In this document: positions 62,499 through 64,000 of the stretch, one piece after another
Numbering within the stretch: position 1 is the stretch's first letter
Layout: each line of letters begins with the position of its first letter
Source of the DNA: Hyphomicrobiales bacterium
Lineage (GTDB): Bacteria; Pseudomonadota; Alphaproteobacteria; Rhizobiales; Rhizobiaceae
Direction of reading: 5' to 3'
DNA: 64,000 bases
Assembly: GCA_900473045.1 (NCBI GenBank)
Contig: UCKS01000029.1
Span: forward strand, 1-64,000
Translations under genes and position numbers: made by a program
The notes under the pieces: generated by a model
Databases searched by the model: none
Seen by the model: only the letters and a program-made list of their open reading frames with translations
Told to the model about the DNA's origin: nothing

Positions 62499-63629
62499 TC
62501 AGCTGGCGATCTTCCCGTGGGTGGCATTGGCGGTCAGGCCTTTGCCCGTCGGTTGCAGAGAAGCGGATGGGCCGTCGGTCTCGGTCGTCTTCTTGACGCG
62601 GCGGCGATACTGGACGGCATTGAGCAGCACCGCGAGCACGATGACCGCGCCGGTGAAGACTGTCTGCCAGTAGGAGGAAATGCCGATGATGACCAAGCCA
62701 TCGGACAGGAAGCCGATGACGAAGGCACCAAGCAGGGTTCCGCGGATATTGCCGCGGCCGCCCGTCAGTGCAGCACCGCCGATGACCACGGCGGCGATGG
62801 CCGTCAATTCGTAGGATGTGCCAGCCGTTGGGCCGGCGGAGGTCAGCTGCGAGGACAGGATGAGGCCAGCGATGGCGGCGCAGATCCCGGACAGCATGTA
62901 GACTGCCACCTGAACCTTCTTGACCGGAACGCCGCTGAGTTCTGCAGCCCGCTCATTGCCGCCCGTGGAATACAGCCAGCGGCCGAAAGCCGAGCGGTTG
63001 AGCACGAGGCTGCCGATGAGCGCCAGGACGACCAGAACGACAACGCCGATCGGGATGCCGGCGAGGCGATTGAAGCCAAGCCAGTCGAAACCGGTATTGC
63101 CCAGCTCCGCCTTGCCGCCAAGGTTGTTGTAGGTCAGGCCATTGGTCATCAGAAGCGCAAAGCCCCGCGCCACATACATCACGCCCAGCGTTGCAACGAA
63201 GGCCGGAACTTTGAAGCGGGCGATAAGAATGCCGTTGATCATGCCGACGAAGGCGCCGAGTGCGCAGACGAGCAAGACGACGACCCAGATCGGTGGATAG
63301 AGAACGACGCCAAGCGCGTTAAGCGTCACGCCCTGCATCAGGAAGCCTGCAACCACACCTGCAAGCCCAAGCGTCGAGCCGACCGACAGGTCGATGCCGC
63401 CATTGAGGATGACGAGCAGCATGCCGATCGCGAGAATCCCGTAGATCGCCACATGCGACGACATGATCAGGAAATTGCTGACCGAAAAATAATAGGGCGA
63501 CAGGAACGAGAAGACGACGATGATGGCGATCAGCGCGAAAAATGCCCGTCCTTCAAGCAGCAGTCTGCCCAGGTCGAAGCCATCGCGGAAAAGACCTGAA
63601 CGAGGTGGGGTAGTGACTGAACTGGCCAT
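62499..63629 (-). CDS. ABC sugar/polyol importer permease, RbsC type
   Basis: A 376-residue permease with about ten hydrophobic segments, the family block NGGIDLSVGSTLGLAGVVAG and the later GGAALTGGRGNIRGTLLGA. It carries a slightly longer cytoplasmic N-terminus than RbsC. ATG 63629 is chosen as the first start after the ATPase stop region; the frame upstream overlaps the ATPase gene. It works with the ATPase at 63656 and the binding protein at 61504. Confidence 0.88.
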   Translation of the reverse strand: MASSVTTPPRSGLFRDGFDLGRLLLEGRAFFALIAIIVVFSFLSPYYFSVSNFLIMSSHVAIYGILAIGMLLVILNGGIDLSVGSTLGLAGVVAGFLMQGVTLNALGVVLYPPIWVVVLLVCALGAFVGMINGILIARFKVPAFVATLGVMYVARGFALLMTNGLTYNNLGGKAELGNTGFDWLGFNRLAGIPIGVVVLVVLALIGSLVLNRSAFGRWLYSTGGNERAAELSGVPVKKVQVAVYMLSGICAAIAGLILSSQLTSAGPTAGTSYELTAIAAVVIGGAALTGGRGNIRGTLLGAFVIGFLSDGLVIIGISSYWQTVFTGAVIVLAVLLNAVQYRRRVKKTTETDGPSASLQPTGKGLTANATHGKIAS

Positions 63630-63655
63630 AGTCAGGGCTCCATTAAACTCGGTAA

Positions 63656-64000
63656 TCAGAGATGCACGGCTTCGCCGGAGGCGGCCATGATCTCTTCTTT
63701 TGAAACATTGGCGCCGAACTGCGCTGAAATCTTGCCGCGCCGCATCACCACAACCCGGTGCGCAATGCTGAGGCATTCGGCGACTTCGGATGTGGAGAAG
63801 ACGACGGCGAGGCCCTTGGCTGCCCGTTCGCTGAGCAGGCGGAACACCTCCGCTTTTGCGCCGATATCGATGCCGCGGCTTGGCTCATCAAGAAGGATGA
63901 CGCGCGGATTGGTCGCCAGCATCTTGCCGATGACGACTTTCTGCTGATTGCCACCTGACAGCGAGCCGATCGCAGCGCTTCCACCATCGGTCTTGATATG
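63656..64000 (-). CDS. ABC sugar importer ATPase, RbsA type, C-terminal part (5' end outside window)
   Basis: The frame is open to the window edge and encodes the last 114 residues of an RbsA-like double ATPase. The second-domain signature SGGNQQKVVIGKM and LLDEPSRGIDIGAKAEVF are visible, followed by FSTSEVAECL. It is the first visible gene of the minus-strand polyol operon. Truncation is only the window edge. Confidence 0.88.
   Translation of the reverse strand, partial: HIKTDGGSAAIGSLSGGNQQKVVIGKMLATNPRVILLDEPSRGIDIGAKAEVFRLLSERAAKGLAVVFSTSEVAECLSIAHRVVVMRRGKISAQFGANVSKEEIMAASGEAVHL

Overview
The window is GC-rich, densely packed DNA from an alphaproteobacterium, most probably a member of the Rhizobiaceae (Rhizobium/Agrobacterium/Neorhizobium type). 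Indications are the large share of ABC uptake systems, GntR/ROK/DeoR/AraC/LuxR regulators beside catabolic operons, a palindromic repeat resembling rhizobial intergenic mosaic elements, a plant-responsive LuxR solo locus, and a D-apiose pathway of the kind described in Rhizobium. The species and the replicon (chromosome, chromid or plasmid) cannot be told from the sequence. I saw no rRNA, tRNA, CRISPR array, insertion sequence or phage gene.

Layout. (1) 1-525: 3' end of an L-2-hydroxyglutarate oxidase gene. (2) 808-14684: a GntR-controlled locus combining a dipeptide-type ABC importer (substrate-binding protein, two permeases, two ATPases) with four amidohydrolases, a flavin-reductase-like protein and an Asp/Glu/hydantoin racemase. 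Three copies of a palindrome ATTGTNNACAAT mark its promoters. Two of the amidohydrolases are close paralogues in which the usual HxH metal motif is replaced by an Asp-rich DALSDLD segment. (3) 14997-16817: an MsbA-type exporter. (4) 17490-22746: a MacB-like exporter (adaptor, ATPase, two FtsX-type permeases) behind an AraC regulator with a membrane-spanning N-terminus. (5) 22925-33396: a ROK-regulated sugar locus with a large PIG-L deacetylase, an ABC sugar importer, an argininosuccinate-lyase-like enzyme and a PfkB kinase. (6) 33450-41326: a plant-associated LuxR solo between two proline iminopeptidase-type hydrolases, followed by a peptide/nickel-type ABC importer. (7) 41472-43684: a sorbosone-dehydrogenase-like protein and a DUF72 protein.

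(8) 43546-56905: an apparently complete D-apiose to L-erythrulose-1-phosphate pathway (ApsD, ApnL, ApnO, OiaK and the RuBisCO-like decarboxylase OiaX) with a ribose-type ABC importer, a DUF2291 lipoprotein and a GntR regulator. An HD-GYP gene lies inside it. Two copies of an 18-bp motif GCAACTGGTATRATGAGT sit at its two main promoters. (9) 57136-64000: a second sugar/polyol operon on the minus strand (ABC ATPase cut by the window edge, permease, binding protein, FGGY kinase, DeoR regulator, GlpD-like dehydrogenase). A kinase plus a polyol-phosphate dehydrogenase is the logic of erythritol-type catabolism, which would also reach L-erythrulose-1-phosphate. This last link is inference.

Overall this is a catabolic, plant-associated region: each block pairs an uptake system with enzymes and its own regulator. 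Start sites were chosen by ribosome-binding sites, by ATGA/TGATG overlaps with upstream genes and by family N-termini.
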